The notes beneath the pieces are model-generated. The model was not told the origin of the DNA. It searched no databases and was given only the letters and a program-made list of their open reading frames with translations. Position numbers and translations under genes: made by a program. This document shows, in pieces, positions 1-7,708 of a stretch of 16,222 nt of DNA. The stretch is from assembly GCA_934180065.1 (NCBI GenBank), contig CAKPRA010000039.1:1-16222 (forward strand), given 5' to 3'. Source of the stretch: an uncultured Clostridia bacterium. GTDB lineage: Bacteria > Bacillota > Clostridia > TANB77 > CAG-508. Each line of letters opens with the position of its first letter. Position 1 is the stretch's first letter.

Positions 1-106
1 TTTTGGTTCAACTCAATTATATAAGACTTAAGTCATTTTTTGTATAATAATGTTTCACATCTATTGTATTACAACACGGAAAGAGTATCTAATTTTTTTA
101 GTTATG

Positions 107-135
107 TTGATAAAACTAATGATAAATGTTATAAT
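107..135 (+). promoter_or_regulatory. Promoter of the AbiEi-like gene
   Basis: A TTGATA -35 box (107-112) and a perfect TATAAT -10 box (130-135) are separated by 17 bases. The ATG follows 29 bases later, after an AAAGGCGGG ribosome site that is weaker than the GGAGG sites used by most genes here. I recognise nothing in bases 1-106; the open frame at its left edge stops after seven codons. Confidence 0.7.
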
Positions 136-164
136 TTCATTAGATTTGTCAAAGGCGGGAATTT

Positions 165-791
165 ATGAAAAGGATGACAATAAAAGAATTTAAAGAACAA
201 AGTAATATAGAAATTATTGAATCAATTATGAAAATGAATAATGGATATGTTACTTCAAAAGAACTATCAAATCTTGGAATTCATAGAATGTACCTTAATA
301 TAATGAAAGAAAAAGGTAAGATAGAAAAAGTAGGTAATGGTATTTATATAGATTCTAATAAAATAGAAGATAGTTATTTTGTTTTTAGTTTAGAGCTTTC
401 AAATGTGGTTTATTCTCACATGACTGCGCTTTATTTTCATGGACTTTCTATCAAAGCACCAAATGATAAATATGATATAACTGTACCTAACAATTATTTT
501 AATTATAAAATAAAAGAACATAATGTTTTTTATGTTGATAAAGATATTTATGAACTAGGTCTTACTGAAGTTAAGACGCTAATGGGAAATAATGTCAGAG
601 TTTATGATGCGGAAAGATGTATATGTGACATTATTAGATCTAAAAACAGAATGGATCCTGAGCATATTAAACATAGTATAAAAGAATATATAAAGATAAA
701 AGATAAAGATCTAGTTAAACTATCTAATTATGCTAAAGAAATGGGAATTAAAGAAGATGTAATGAATTATATAGAGGTATTTTATGAATAG
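165..791 (+). CDS. AbiEi-like antitoxin of a type IV toxin-antitoxin system
   Basis: This 208-aa protein has the layout of the AbiEi/AbiEi_4 antitoxin family. Residues about 15-65 form a winged-helix DNA-binding domain (GYVTSKELSNLGIHRMYL, then the wing GKIEKVGNGIYI). Residues about 75-205 form the C-terminal domain, with the family-typical SHMTALYFHGL and RVYDAERCICDIIR stretches. In known AbiE systems this protein represses its own operon and counteracts the AbiEii nucleotidyltransferase toxin. Its stop overlaps the ATG of the next frame by 8 bases (784-791), the usual abiE layout. That partner is destroyed, so this antitoxin now appears to be an orphan. A second ATG at codon 4 is possible; I keep the first because of its distance from AAAGGCGGG. 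The family call is firm; the present function is unknown. Confidence 0.85.
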   Translation: MKRMTIKEFKEQSNIEIIESIMKMNNGYVTSKELSNLGIHRMYLNIMKEKGKIEKVGNGIYIDSNKIEDSYFVFSLELSNVVYSHMTALYFHGLSIKAPNDKYDITVPNNYFNYKIKEHNVFYVDKDIYELGLTEVKTLMGNNVRVYDAERCICDIIRSKNRMDPEHIKHSIKEYIKIKDKDLVKLSNYAKEMGIKEDVMNYIEVFYE

Positions 792-1447
792 TACGCAATT
801 GAAAAATAAATTAAAAAACATTTTTTAGAAATGCAAATTTTAATGAATAAAACAATAGTTAAAATGATTAAAGAAATAGTATCATTGGAAATAGATGATA
901 ATACAAAACTTAGTTATTTAGAAATATCACCAAAAGATATGAACATGAGTATGGTGGTTTTAGAGTTGATATTCAAATCGAAATAGATAATATTATAGAA
1001 AAATTTCATATTGATATAGCGACAGGAGATTCAATTACACCAAAAGAAATAAATTATAAATATAAACTAATTCTAGGTGATAACTATGTAAAACTATGGG
1101 CATACAATATTGAAACAGTATTAACGGAGAAGGTAGAAACAATCTTAAGCAAAGTAGAATCAAATGGAAGAATGAGAGATTTCTAGGATATCTTTCTAAT
1201 TTATACAAAAGACTGGAGTAATATCAACTTATAAAACTTTGTTAAAGCAATAGAAAAAACCTTTTCTAAAAGAGAATATACAGATGATCCATCCGTGGCT
1301 TTAGATATTATTAAAAATAGTGAAGTGTTAAAAGAAAGATAGAATAAATATCAAAAAACTTTTTCATATGCCAGAAGTATGGACTTTGATGAAATAATGG
1401 ATTGCTTAGAAAAAATGATTGAACAATTTGAACCAATAGGAGTTTAG
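784..1447 (+). pseudogene. Decayed AbiEii nucleotidyltransferase toxin
   Basis: The frame starts with MNSTQLKNKLKNI, overlapping the antitoxin by 8 bases, and stops at 826-828. Another frame then resumes with RNANFNE. Pieces in shifted frames read EIVSLEIDDNTKLSYLEISP, then FHIDIATGDSITPK, then ETVLTEKVETILSKVESNG, SKREYTDDPSVALDI and DEIMDCLEKMIEQ. These look like the middle and C-terminal parts of the AbiEii/AbiEii-like family. The stretch between KNKLKNI and RNANFNE, which in intact members carries the GS-loop and DxD catalytic nucleotidyltransferase motifs, is missing. In-frame stops occur elsewhere, for example TAG at 1184-1186 where the family has RDFYD. The 664 bases are shorter than the roughly 300 codons usual for the family. 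The toxin must be inactive. Confidence 0.85.
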
Positions 1448-1458
1448 GAGGTAGAATT

Positions 1459-4400
1459 ATGGAACCTAAAGATTTATTAAAAAAATTACACCCAAATCAA
1501 TTCTCTGATTCTAAAAACGTAGAAAAAGTTGATTGCCCAAGAGACTTATTAGATTTTAAAATTTCTACTTTATCTGAGAAAAATATGCATTTTGATTTTG
1601 AAGATCTTGTTAGAAAACTTATGGAGAGAGAAGTGTGTCCAAATTTAATAGAGGAAACAGGTCCAGCATCAGGTGGAGATGGTAAAGTAGATACCGAAAA
1701 TTATCCTGTATCAAAAGAATTACAAAAATTTTGGTATTATGGGCTTAATGAAAATAATGAAAAGTGGGCAGTTGCTGTTAGTTTGAAGAAAGATTGGAAA
1801 TCAAAATGTAATGATGATATTGAGAAAATCATAAAAACTGATAGAAATTATAAAAAAATCTTTTTTGTAACAAGTCAGGCTATTCCTAATAAGAAGAGAG
1901 AAGAATATCAAGATGAAAAAATAAAAGAAACAGGAATTGATATAGTTATATTTGATAAGACATGGATTTTAGATAAATTGTTAAAAGATTCAAATCTGGA
2001 TTTAATTAAAGAAAGTAATATTTCAACTCCATTGATTGAGAAAGAAATTGGCCCCAATGATTTAAAAAAACAGAGAAGAAGAGATGAAATTGAAAAAGAA
2101 TTATTAAAATTTGCACAAAATAAAAAGTTGAATCAAAAGGTGATAGATCTAGCAATAGAATCCGCAATAATTAGTCGAGATTTAGAGGAAGATGAATCGA
2201 TTGTTGTTGGCAAATTTGAACGTGCATCTAGACTTGCAGAGGAAAAAGGAAATATTAATGCACAAAAAGATATATTATATAATATAGCATGGTACTATCA
2301 TTGGTGGTTGAATAATGATGTAGGGTTTGAAAAATATTATACTCTATATGAAAAAGAAGTGTTAAAAAATAATAATATAGATGACATAATGAATTTATCA
2401 AATCTGTGGATACTTGCTTATACTAGAAAAAAAAGAAATAAGGAAGATGTTAAATCTAAGACTCAAAATATTCTTGAACTATTAAATGATCAAAAAAAAT
2501 CTAAGAGTAGGGTTGTTCAACTTGAAGCAGAATCTAGAGAATGTTTAATAAGGATTTTGTTAAAGGAAAACGTTGATGAACAATTCAAATCATTATTAAA
2601 TATTACTGAAGAAGCATCAAAATTTAAGGAGTTTAATTTTATTATTTTAGCAAAGATGATAGAAAATTTGCTAGAGGTTTATGGTAATAATATTAATTAT
2701 AATCAGCTTTATGATTTAGTAACTGAAAAGTTATCTGATAGAAGTAGTGATATTCAAAAAGCTGAAATGTATTTAAAAAAAGCAAAATTGCTATCAAAAA
2801 ATGAAGAAAGGTATAATGCAATTGTTTTATTAGGCAAATGTTTAACTTTGTTATATAAAGAAGAATCAAATGGTAAATTAGTAGAGGCATACATTAACAT
2901 TGGTGCAAATTTTGAAAGTGTAGGTTTATTATATGCGGCAAAAAACTATTATATTGCTGCCGTTGCACTATTTATGGATTTATTTTTAAAAGATAATGAT
3001 TTAGATCCATTTGTTTTAAAAATTCTTGATAGGATTATAGGAATGGAAATTCATATTGGAAATGTAGAAGAATCAATTGAATGGTTGAATATTAAAAACT
3101 TATTTTTAAGCATTTTAATTGATAAAAATGAGCCTTATAGTGAAGAATTAGAACAAACAATATTGGAAGCAGATGCTTTTATTGCTTCTCAAATACTTGA
3201 TACTAAAGTTAAAAATTTTAAAGATTTGGGTAGAATTATTTACTTATGTAACAAAAGTGGATTGATAAGTTCTTCAATAATGGCTAACTATGTACTTGGT
3301 GAATATGATGAAGAATTATTAAAAGAATGTGAAAATGACAAAAAAATGGTAGATAAATATATTTTGGATTTTTATAAGGAATCGAAGATTTATAATATTT
3401 CACCTCCTATCTACAATGATACAGAAGAAAAAATAATAGAATCAAAAATATGTGGAAATAAAATTCTAATACATTATAATGGAACTAAAATGTATAAAAG
3501 ATTTGCAGAATTTATATTGGGTTTATTAGAAAATACTTTTGCAACTATGACTAATAATGGCATTTATATGCGTGGTGACATTGTAATTAATTTACTAGAA
3601 AAAAACACTGGCAAATTCAATACAAAATATACATTTAATGGAATCGAAACATACACTATTGAAATTGATACAATTGATTTATATGATATATCCATAGAAA
3701 ATCATACAATTATTACTGATATGCTATTTAAATTATTAGCTAATATATTTGCTATCAATTTTATTTATAAAGATGAAAATACATTATTCAAGCAATTGTT
3801 CGATGATGATAAAACATTTGAAAGATCTTTAAATCATACAAGTAGTCTTTATAATTTAAATAAAATTTTTGGTAATGATGATTATAGTGATATTCCAAAT
3901 ATTGAAATAAATAGGAATAAGGAATGGTATTCTGACTTAAGAATTGATATTCCTAAAAAAGAAGGTGTTAAAATATATCCTTTCGATGAGAAAAGAGATA
4001 TAAAATATGATTCAGAACCTGGAGACCTATTTAAAAATGTATCACATGATAATATATATTCTTCAGATATAATAAAATGTAATCACTGGGATGCAGCTAA
4101 ATGGAAGGGCGTTATGTATTTAGGTGATATCAATAATAAGGAATTTATTAAAATTGGGTTCATATTTGAAGGAGAAGAAGGCGCAAAAAAAGTATTTCAA
4201 GATATAATTAATGTTACTACTAAAGATGATACAAAAGAAAAAATAATCTTATCTTTTATTAAGGGAGTAGATAAAAAAGCTATATATGATTATAGAGTAA
4301 TGATAACAGGCAAAATTGAAATTCCAAAAAATATAAAAGAAAATGCTATTATTAATATGGCAACTCGTTTTCATCAAATGAATTGTGGTAACGATAAAAA

Positions 4401-4668
4401 TATAAACATACTGGAGAAAATTATATCTGGTAAAAATCCTAAGATAAGTATTCTACCAGTTACATCAAGAGACGGAAAAATGATACCATTATATGATTAT
4501 GAAATATTTATAAAAAAAATAAGTATAAAAAAAGCATATGAAATTGGAAAAAATGATATAGAATCAGCTGCAATATTACCAACTGATAATCCAATTATTC
4601 CAGATGGTGTAGAAGGTGCACCGATACAAGAATTGCTTGAATTAAAAAAAAGAGATCTAGTCCATTAA
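1459..4668 (+). CDS. Large protein: PD-(D/E)XK (Mrr-like) nuclease domain plus helical repeats
   Basis: This 1069-aa protein starts after a strong TAGGAGGTAG site. Residues about 40-180 look like a restriction-endonuclease fold: FEDLVRKLME helix (E48), GPASGGDGKVD (66-78, D74/D78), WAVAVSLKK (103-111, S108-x-K110 where classic enzymes have (D/E)xK or QxK), then IFFVTSQ and GIDIVIFDKTWILDKL. Similar GP..GGDGKVD....WAFAFSAKK domains occur in defence proteins. From about 205 to 650 the chain is mostly amphipathic helices resembling TPR/alpha-solenoid repeats. About 650-1069 is beta-rich and unrecognised. I see no Walker A/B ATPase, unlike STAND/Avs proteins that also carry Mrr-like nucleases. 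It probably senses an invader through its repeats and cuts nucleic acid, but this is inferred. It may be co-transcribed from the AbiE promoter, since no good promoter is visible just upstream. Confidence 0.75.
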   Translation: MEPKDLLKKLHPNQFSDSKNVEKVDCPRDLLDFKISTLSEKNMHFDFEDLVRKLMEREVCPNLIEETGPASGGDGKVDTENYPVSKELQKFWYYGLNENNEKWAVAVSLKKDWKSKCNDDIEKIIKTDRNYKKIFFVTSQAIPNKKREEYQDEKIKETGIDIVIFDKTWILDKLLKDSNLDLIKESNISTPLIEKEIGPNDLKKQRRRDEIEKELLKFAQNKKLNQKVIDLAIESAIISRDLEEDESIVVGKFERASRLAEEKGNINAQKDILYNIAWYYHWWLNNDVGFEKYYTLYEKEVLKNNNIDDIMNLSNLWILAYTRKKRNKEDVKSKTQNILELLNDQKKSKSRVVQLEAESRECLIRILLKENVDEQFKSLLNITEEASKFKEFNFIILAKMIENLLEVYGNNINYNQLYDLVTEKLSDRSSDIQKAEMYLKKAKLLSKNEERYNAIVLLGKCLTLLYKEESNGKLVEAYINIGANFESVGLLYAAKNYYIAAVALFMDLFLKDNDLDPFVLKILDRIIGMEIHIGNVEESIEWLNIKNLFLSILIDKNEPYSEELEQTILEADAFIASQILDTKVKNFKDLGRIIYLCNKSGLISSSIMANYVLGEYDEELLKECENDKKMVDKYILDFYKESKIYNISPPIYNDTEEKIIESKICGNKILIHYNGTKMYKRFAEFILGLLENTFATMTNNGIYMRGDIVINLLEKNTGKFNTKYTFNGIETYTIEIDTIDLYDISIENHTIITDMLFKLLANIFAINFIYKDENTLFKQLFDDDKTFERSLNHTSSLYNLNKIFGNDDYSDIPNIEINRNKEWYSDLRIDIPKKEGVKIYPFDEKRDIKYDSEPGDLFKNVSHDNIYSSDIIKCNHWDAAKWKGVMYLGDINNKEFIKIGFIFEGEEGAKKVFQDIINVTTKDDTKEKIILSFIKGVDKKAIYDYRVMITGKIEIPKNIKENAIINMATRFHQMNCGNDKNINILEKIISGKNPKISILPVTSRDGKMIPLYDYEIFIKKISIKKAYEIGKNDIESAAILPTDNPIIPDGVEGAPIQELLELKKRDLVH

Positions 4669-4690
4669 AGGACTAGGTCATTTTTGTTTT
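4654..4690. terminator. Bidirectional rho-independent terminator between convergent genes
   Basis: Bases 4654-4663 (GATCTAGTCC) pair with 4670-4679 (GGACTAGGTC) as a 10-bp stem with one G-T pair and a 6-base loop. It is followed by TTTTTGTTTT on the plus strand. On the minus strand the same stem is followed by CTCTTTTTTTT. The hairpin contains the last codons and stop of the large nuclease gene (stop 4666-4668) and the stop of the minus-strand gene (4678-4680), so one element ends both. Confidence 0.85.
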
Positions 4691-5211
4691 AAAACATAAT
4701 CTGTTAAGTCGCTTGTTGTCTTGAGAATATCTGCCGCTTTTATAAATAATGGTTTGGTTCTATATTCGTTATCTTCTTGGTCAGTGCTATATCTAAGCAT
4801 AGCCCCGGTTTTATCTAAAATTTTAAAAGCTTTAATTAATTGCTTAAAATTATCGTTATTAATTTTAGATTTATTATATAGTCTATTTATGTCATGATTG
4901 CTTTTAAATTTTATACTATTTTTTTCGAGATAATATTTTAGTGTTAATTCTATTGTTTGTCTACATAAAAACAGAAATGGTATGCATAATGTATCACTTC
5001 TAAAAATATATGTTGTACCAAAGGAGTGTGTTGAAATTTCCATTTGATGATAAATGTTTTTTGTAGCATTAAGATATGATTCGATAAGTTCTTTTTTACC
5101 ACTATCCTTTCTAAATTCTTCTTTATATAGAGAACTTGTATTTAACAAATACCATTCATAAGCTTCTCCTTTTTCTAAGTGATTATTATCTTTTATAAAT
5201 TTATTATTCAT
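4678..5211 (-). CDS. HEPN-like helical protein, partner of a trypsin-like protease
   Basis: This 177-aa protein is predicted all-helical with no signal peptide or membrane segment. Residues 77-95 (CIPFLFLCRQTIELTLKYY) and NHDINRLY (105-112), followed by LRYSTDQ (139-145) and a late Arg (151), give the pattern of HEPN-fold proteins found in defence loci. A canonical Rx4-6H RNase motif is not clear, so it may be a non-catalytic or divergent HEPN. It begins after CGGAGG, only 24 bases beyond the restored stop of the protease frame (5236), so the two form one minus-strand operon. Its stop lies in the shared terminator. The family is tentative; a simple unknown helical protein is the alternative. 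Confidence 0.6.
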   Translation of the reverse strand: MNNKFIKDNNHLEKGEAYEWYLLNTSSLYKEEFRKDSGKKELIESYLNATKNIYHQMEISTHSFGTTYIFRSDTLCIPFLFLCRQTIELTLKYYLEKNSIKFKSNHDINRLYNKSKINNDNFKQLIKAFKILDKTGAMLRYSTDQEDNEYRTKPLFIKAADILKTTSDLTDYVLKQK

Positions 5212-5235
5212 AAATCCTCCGTATTCTATTATTGG

Positions 5236-5392
5236 TTAATTATCTTCAATTGATTCTAATATTTCTTTTATGACTTTCCATTTCCAAACATATCTTAAGT
5301 CACTATCTTTGTTTATTCTTCCACTATATATACCAACTTCTCTCATAAAAGGATATCCCCATACCGCTTTGCCAAAATTTTGACCATTATTA
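5236..5392 (-). pseudogene. Out-of-frame C-terminal end of the serine protease
   Basis: From just after codon 210 of the protease, the neighbouring frame stays open to TAA at 5236-5238 and encodes NNGQNFGKAVWGYP, MREVGIYSGRINKDSD and VWKWKVIKEILESIEDN. A (V/I)YSGRIN..SDL..VWK ending is what I expect in this protease family. The slip lies in the 5385-5394 stretch. The total length from 6023 to 5236 is 788 bases, two more than a multiple of three, consistent with one lost base. Confidence 0.7.
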
Positions 5393-6023
5393 AATGTGGA
5401 TCAAATCCTGATTCACTATAGTATATAACAGGTGAACCGGACTGACCTTGCCTAGTTTTACTATCAATAAGAAATGCAGGTAAATTATTGTCTTTAATCA
5501 TTATATCTAAATCTGGATCGCTGGCAACTGTTCCTGATGTCCATATAGCATGTGGTTCATCTTTTGAATTTATAGTATAACCTAAAGGAAATCCTACTAC
5601 GAATACTGGTTCAGTTACATTTAATTCGTAATTAGAATTTATATTGTAAGCTTCTTTATAATGTTGCATTGCTGGATAGTTTTCTAAGGGGACTGCAATA
5701 ACATCAATATCATTTCCATAAATAGGATATTCATACCACAATTTTTTCCCTTCTTCAGTTAAAAGTTTTATTTCGTTTTTGAACCATTCAAACTTATCAT
5801 CAGGAAGATATTTTTTATATGTTATAATCAATTTATCTGGTATAACACAATTTGAATCTAAACATTCTTTTGTTATAAAATTTCTTCCTGAAACGACATG
5901 CCAATTAGTAATTAAATACTTATGTTTATATTGAATTTCAAAACTAGTTGCTGTACTTATTTTTTGTTCATTACAATATATTTCTATGAAAAAAGACTTT
6001 GTTGAGTTTTCATTTATTTTCAT
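5343..6023 (-). CDS. Trypsin-like serine protease, C-terminus frameshifted
   Basis: This 226-aa chymotrypsin/trypsin-fold protein shows the full triad in order: H42 in ITNWHVVSG, D107 in NDIDVIAVPL, and S195 in RQGQSGSPV (the GxSGSP nucleophile motif). There is no signal peptide, so it should act in the cytoplasm, unlike secreted HtrA/trypsins. Cytoplasmic proteases of this kind occur as effectors or activators in bacterial conflict systems. After about H210 the frame slips and ends in an unrelated tail (LIMVKILAKRYGDILL); the expected end continues in another frame to 5236. The start follows GAGGTG and an extended -10 promoter. The lost piece is the final beta-strand region of the fold, so activity is doubtful although the triad is intact. 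Its partner downstream is the HEPN-like gene. Confidence 0.8.
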   Translation of the reverse strand: MKINENSTKSFFIEIYCNEQKISTATSFEIQYKHKYLITNWHVVSGRNFITKECLDSNCVIPDKLIITYKKYLPDDKFEWFKNEIKLLTEEGKKLWYEYPIYGNDIDVIAVPLENYPAMQHYKEAYNINSNYELNVTEPVFVVGFPLGYTINSKDEPHAIWTSGTVASDPDLDIMIKDNNLPAFLIDSKTRQGQSGSPVIYYSESGFDPHLIMVKILAKRYGDILL

Positions 6024-6043
6024 AAAGTTTCACCTCAACATCT

Positions 6044-6049
6044 ATTATA
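6044..6049 (-). promoter_or_regulatory. Extended -10 promoter of the protease operon
   Basis: On the minus strand this reads TGGTATAAT, a perfect -10 with the TGn extension. No good -35 lies 17 bases upstream. A GAGGTG ribosome site and the protease ATG follow directly. Confidence 0.55.
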
Positions 6050-6087
6050 CCACCATAATTAACTTATCTCACTAGAGCTTAGCCCAA

Positions 6088-6117
6088 AAGGTTAGTTAGG
6101 ATAAGTCCTAAAACCTT
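6088..6117. terminator. Hairpin terminator of the leftward replication block
   Basis: AAGGTT (6088-6093) and TTAGGA (6096-6101) pair with TCCTAA (6106-6111) and AACCTT (6112-6117). This gives a 12-bp stem with a 2-base AG bulge and a TAAG loop. On the minus strand it directly follows the ATPase stop (6116-6118) and is followed by a weak TTTTGGG tail. On the plus strand ATTTTT follows. A terminator is likely; direction is most plausibly leftward. Confidence 0.6.
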
Positions 6118-7049
6118 ATTTTTCTAAATTAAGCGGTTTAATAAACTTAGCTTTGTAATTTTTAGATGCAGCAGTTCTATTTAATTTAACATATATGCCT
6201 TCTTGTTCTAATATTTTAATATTACTATTTAACAATCTGTTAAAGCGAGAAGTGGTAATTAATAAATTTAATTCAGTTACTATTTCAGCTGAAGTAAATA
6301 TAACTTCTTTTTTCTTAATTACATATCTCATTAATGCAGGTAAATTAAAATCTTGTTCTGTATCATCTTCGTTAATTATTTCAAATATTAATTTATCATT
6401 TTTTATTAAGTTAAGATTTTGCTTTTCAAAATCTCTATTTATTATTTTTAATGTTTGTTATTAATTAAAGTTAATAAACCATTCATATTTCCATCTATAT
6501 CTGTACTACCTAAAGTTTTACCTTCTTTATTTAAATGGTGTACTATTAGAAATAGTTAAATTATACTTTTTAGATAGTTTTCTATATTTATCAAACATCC
6601 TTTTTATAACATCACTATAGTTATTTATATCTAATTCATAACCATAATCAATACCACACATAATATCAGCTATTACAAATTTACCATTATAAGTTTCTGA
6701 TAATTCTTTTAGTTCCAATTGTAAGTCATCAGTTAAACATAATCTATGATTAGAATCTTTTTCAAGGAAGAAGAACGAGTTAGGAGAAAACTCATAACTC
6801 GTTATATTTAATCTTTCCTTAAGTTGTAAACCTGAGAGTTCTGTGCTAATATATAAAACAGGAGTGGGATTTACTTTGAATCCTAAGAACTCTTTATTGT
6901 TAGTTAGAGAATTGGCAATCTGTAGAACTAAAAACGATTTGCCAACTTTAGGTTCTGCAACTAAACAATATAATCCATTAGACTTCATTATTCCTTCAAT
7001 AATGTTGTCTTTTTTTTATATCTATATTTAATTGTTCTACAGATATCAT
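6116..7049 (-). pseudogene. Phage/plasmid-type replicative ATPase (RecA/AAA_25 RepA-like), three frameshifts
   Basis: Joined across frames this is a protein of about 310 aa. The start MISVEQLNIDIKK is followed in a second frame by DNIIEGIMKSNGLY, Walker A AEPKVGKSF and Walker B KFVIADIMCGID. A third piece reads LIVHHLNKEGKTLGSTDI, and a fourth, from LKIINRDFEK, runs through a winged-helix-like C-terminus to KPLNLEK. These motifs in this order match hexameric replicative ATPases (RepA/DnaB-like) of phages, satellites and plasmids. Slips lie in the 8-T run at 7010-7017, near 6550-6552, and near 6455-6462. The restored ATG (7047-7049) overlaps the upstream TGA as ATGA, which implies translational coupling. 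The longest intact piece is 6527-6988. The gene is dead as it stands. Confidence 0.8.
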
Positions 7050-7285
7050 TTAAGTTCCATCCTTCCCATGTTTTGTAAATAATTAATATCAATGTTTAGT
7101 ATATTAACAACTTCACACATGGGAATTAATCCACAAGGTAATTTATAACCTTTGTCTTCTAAATCTGTAATAATTTCTTTTCTAATTTTTAGTGCTGAAT
7201 TCCTACCAAGATTAGTTAACTTCATTAAATCTTGTAGAGAGCACCATTGTTTTGATAGTAATTCTAAAGTTTCGTTTGCGGGCAT
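7046..7285 (-). CDS. Small helix-turn-helix protein of the replication block
   Basis: This 79-aa protein starts after TAAGGAG, which overlaps the stop of the gene before it. Residues about 14-40 (WCSLQDLMKLTNLGRNSALKIRKEI broken into helix, turn, helix) resemble a winged-helix or excisionase-type DNA-binding motif. The second half (GLIPMCEVVNILNIDINYL) looks like a short target-specifying tail. Genes of this size and place, just ahead of a replicative ATPase, are common in phage and satellite early operons and may bind an origin or control early transcription. That role is inferred. The TGA stop overlaps the ATPase ATG. Confidence 0.7.
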   Translation of the reverse strand: MPANETLELLSKQWCSLQDLMKLTNLGRNSALKIRKEIITDLEDKGYKLPCGLIPMCEVVNILNIDINYLQNMGRMELK

Positions 7286-7297
7286 ATATCAATCTCC

Positions 7298-7561
7298 TTA
7301 TTCGAAATAGTTCAAATAGTAATTATTATATGGAATGCTAGGATCTATTTTTTCTATATCAACTAGCATTTTATATAAAGCCTTTCTATTAGTTTTTTCA
7401 CTGTCACAATTGTTAGTAAATTTATATTTTTCGTAAATTTCTTCTTCACTCATATTTGTTAACTTCATTAAATTAAATATAGCTTGGCATGTATAAGCTG
7501 GTAATTCAAATACATCAACATTATCTGTGAAATATTTAATGTAACTTTCTTTCTTGTTCAT
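7298..7561 (-). CDS. Unknown 87-aa early protein of the mobile element
   Basis: This small acidic helical protein has no motif I can name; it has no signal peptide or membrane segment. Its ATG (7559-7561) shares one base with the TAA of the 39-aa frame before it (TAATG), and an AGAAGG ribosome site lies inside that frame. It is followed 12 bases later by the HTH gene. It belongs to the leftward early operon by position. Function unknown. Confidence 0.6.
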   Translation of the reverse strand: MNKKESYIKYFTDNVDVFELPAYTCQAIFNLMKLTNMSEEEIYEKYKFTNNCDSEKTNRKALYKMLVDIEKIDPSIPYNNYYLNYFE

Positions 7562-7680
7562 TATATCAGCCTTCTTTCTATATTTCTCTTTACTTGTAGG
7601 TCAAGAGGGTAGAGTATACCATATACCTGAAATTTTAGTAATTTCATAACTCCCGTACCAATAGGGTAATCGCTAGGCAT
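7561..7680 (-). CDS. Candidate 39-aa small protein or leader peptide
   Basis: The frame starts at the ATG 7678-7680 (MPSDYPIGTGV...) and ends at TAA 7561-7563, which overlaps the next ATG as TAATG. An inner ATG at 7645-7647 lies two bases after CGGGAG and would give 28 aa (MKLLKFQVYGILYPLDLQ...). The DNA here looks clearly richer in G and C than its neighbours, and the peptide has few of the Asn/Ile/Lys runs seen elsewhere. Tight coupling to the next gene supports translation; the absence of a good ribosome site at the outer ATG speaks against it. It could instead be a structured leader RNA. Confidence 0.4.
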   Translation of the reverse strand: MPSDYPIGTGVMKLLKFQVYGILYPLDLQVKRNIERRLI

Positions 7681-7708
7681 CACTTGTATTTATTTTACGA
7701 GCCAGCAG

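Noticed and set aside
1..106. End of an upstream gene or an attachment site
   Set aside because: No frame gives a recognisable protein end, and I found no direct repeat of this stretch elsewhere in the window by eye.
1654..1689. Walker A P-loop in GPASGGDGK of the 1069-aa protein
   Set aside because: No Ser/Thr follows the GK as a P-loop requires, and the stretch fits the GGDGxxD active-site motif of Mrr-like nucleases; no Walker B partner is seen.
6195..6464. Plus-strand 89-aa frame
   Set aside because: It lies opposite the C-terminal pieces of the replication ATPase and shows no ribosome site or motif; it is a shadow frame.
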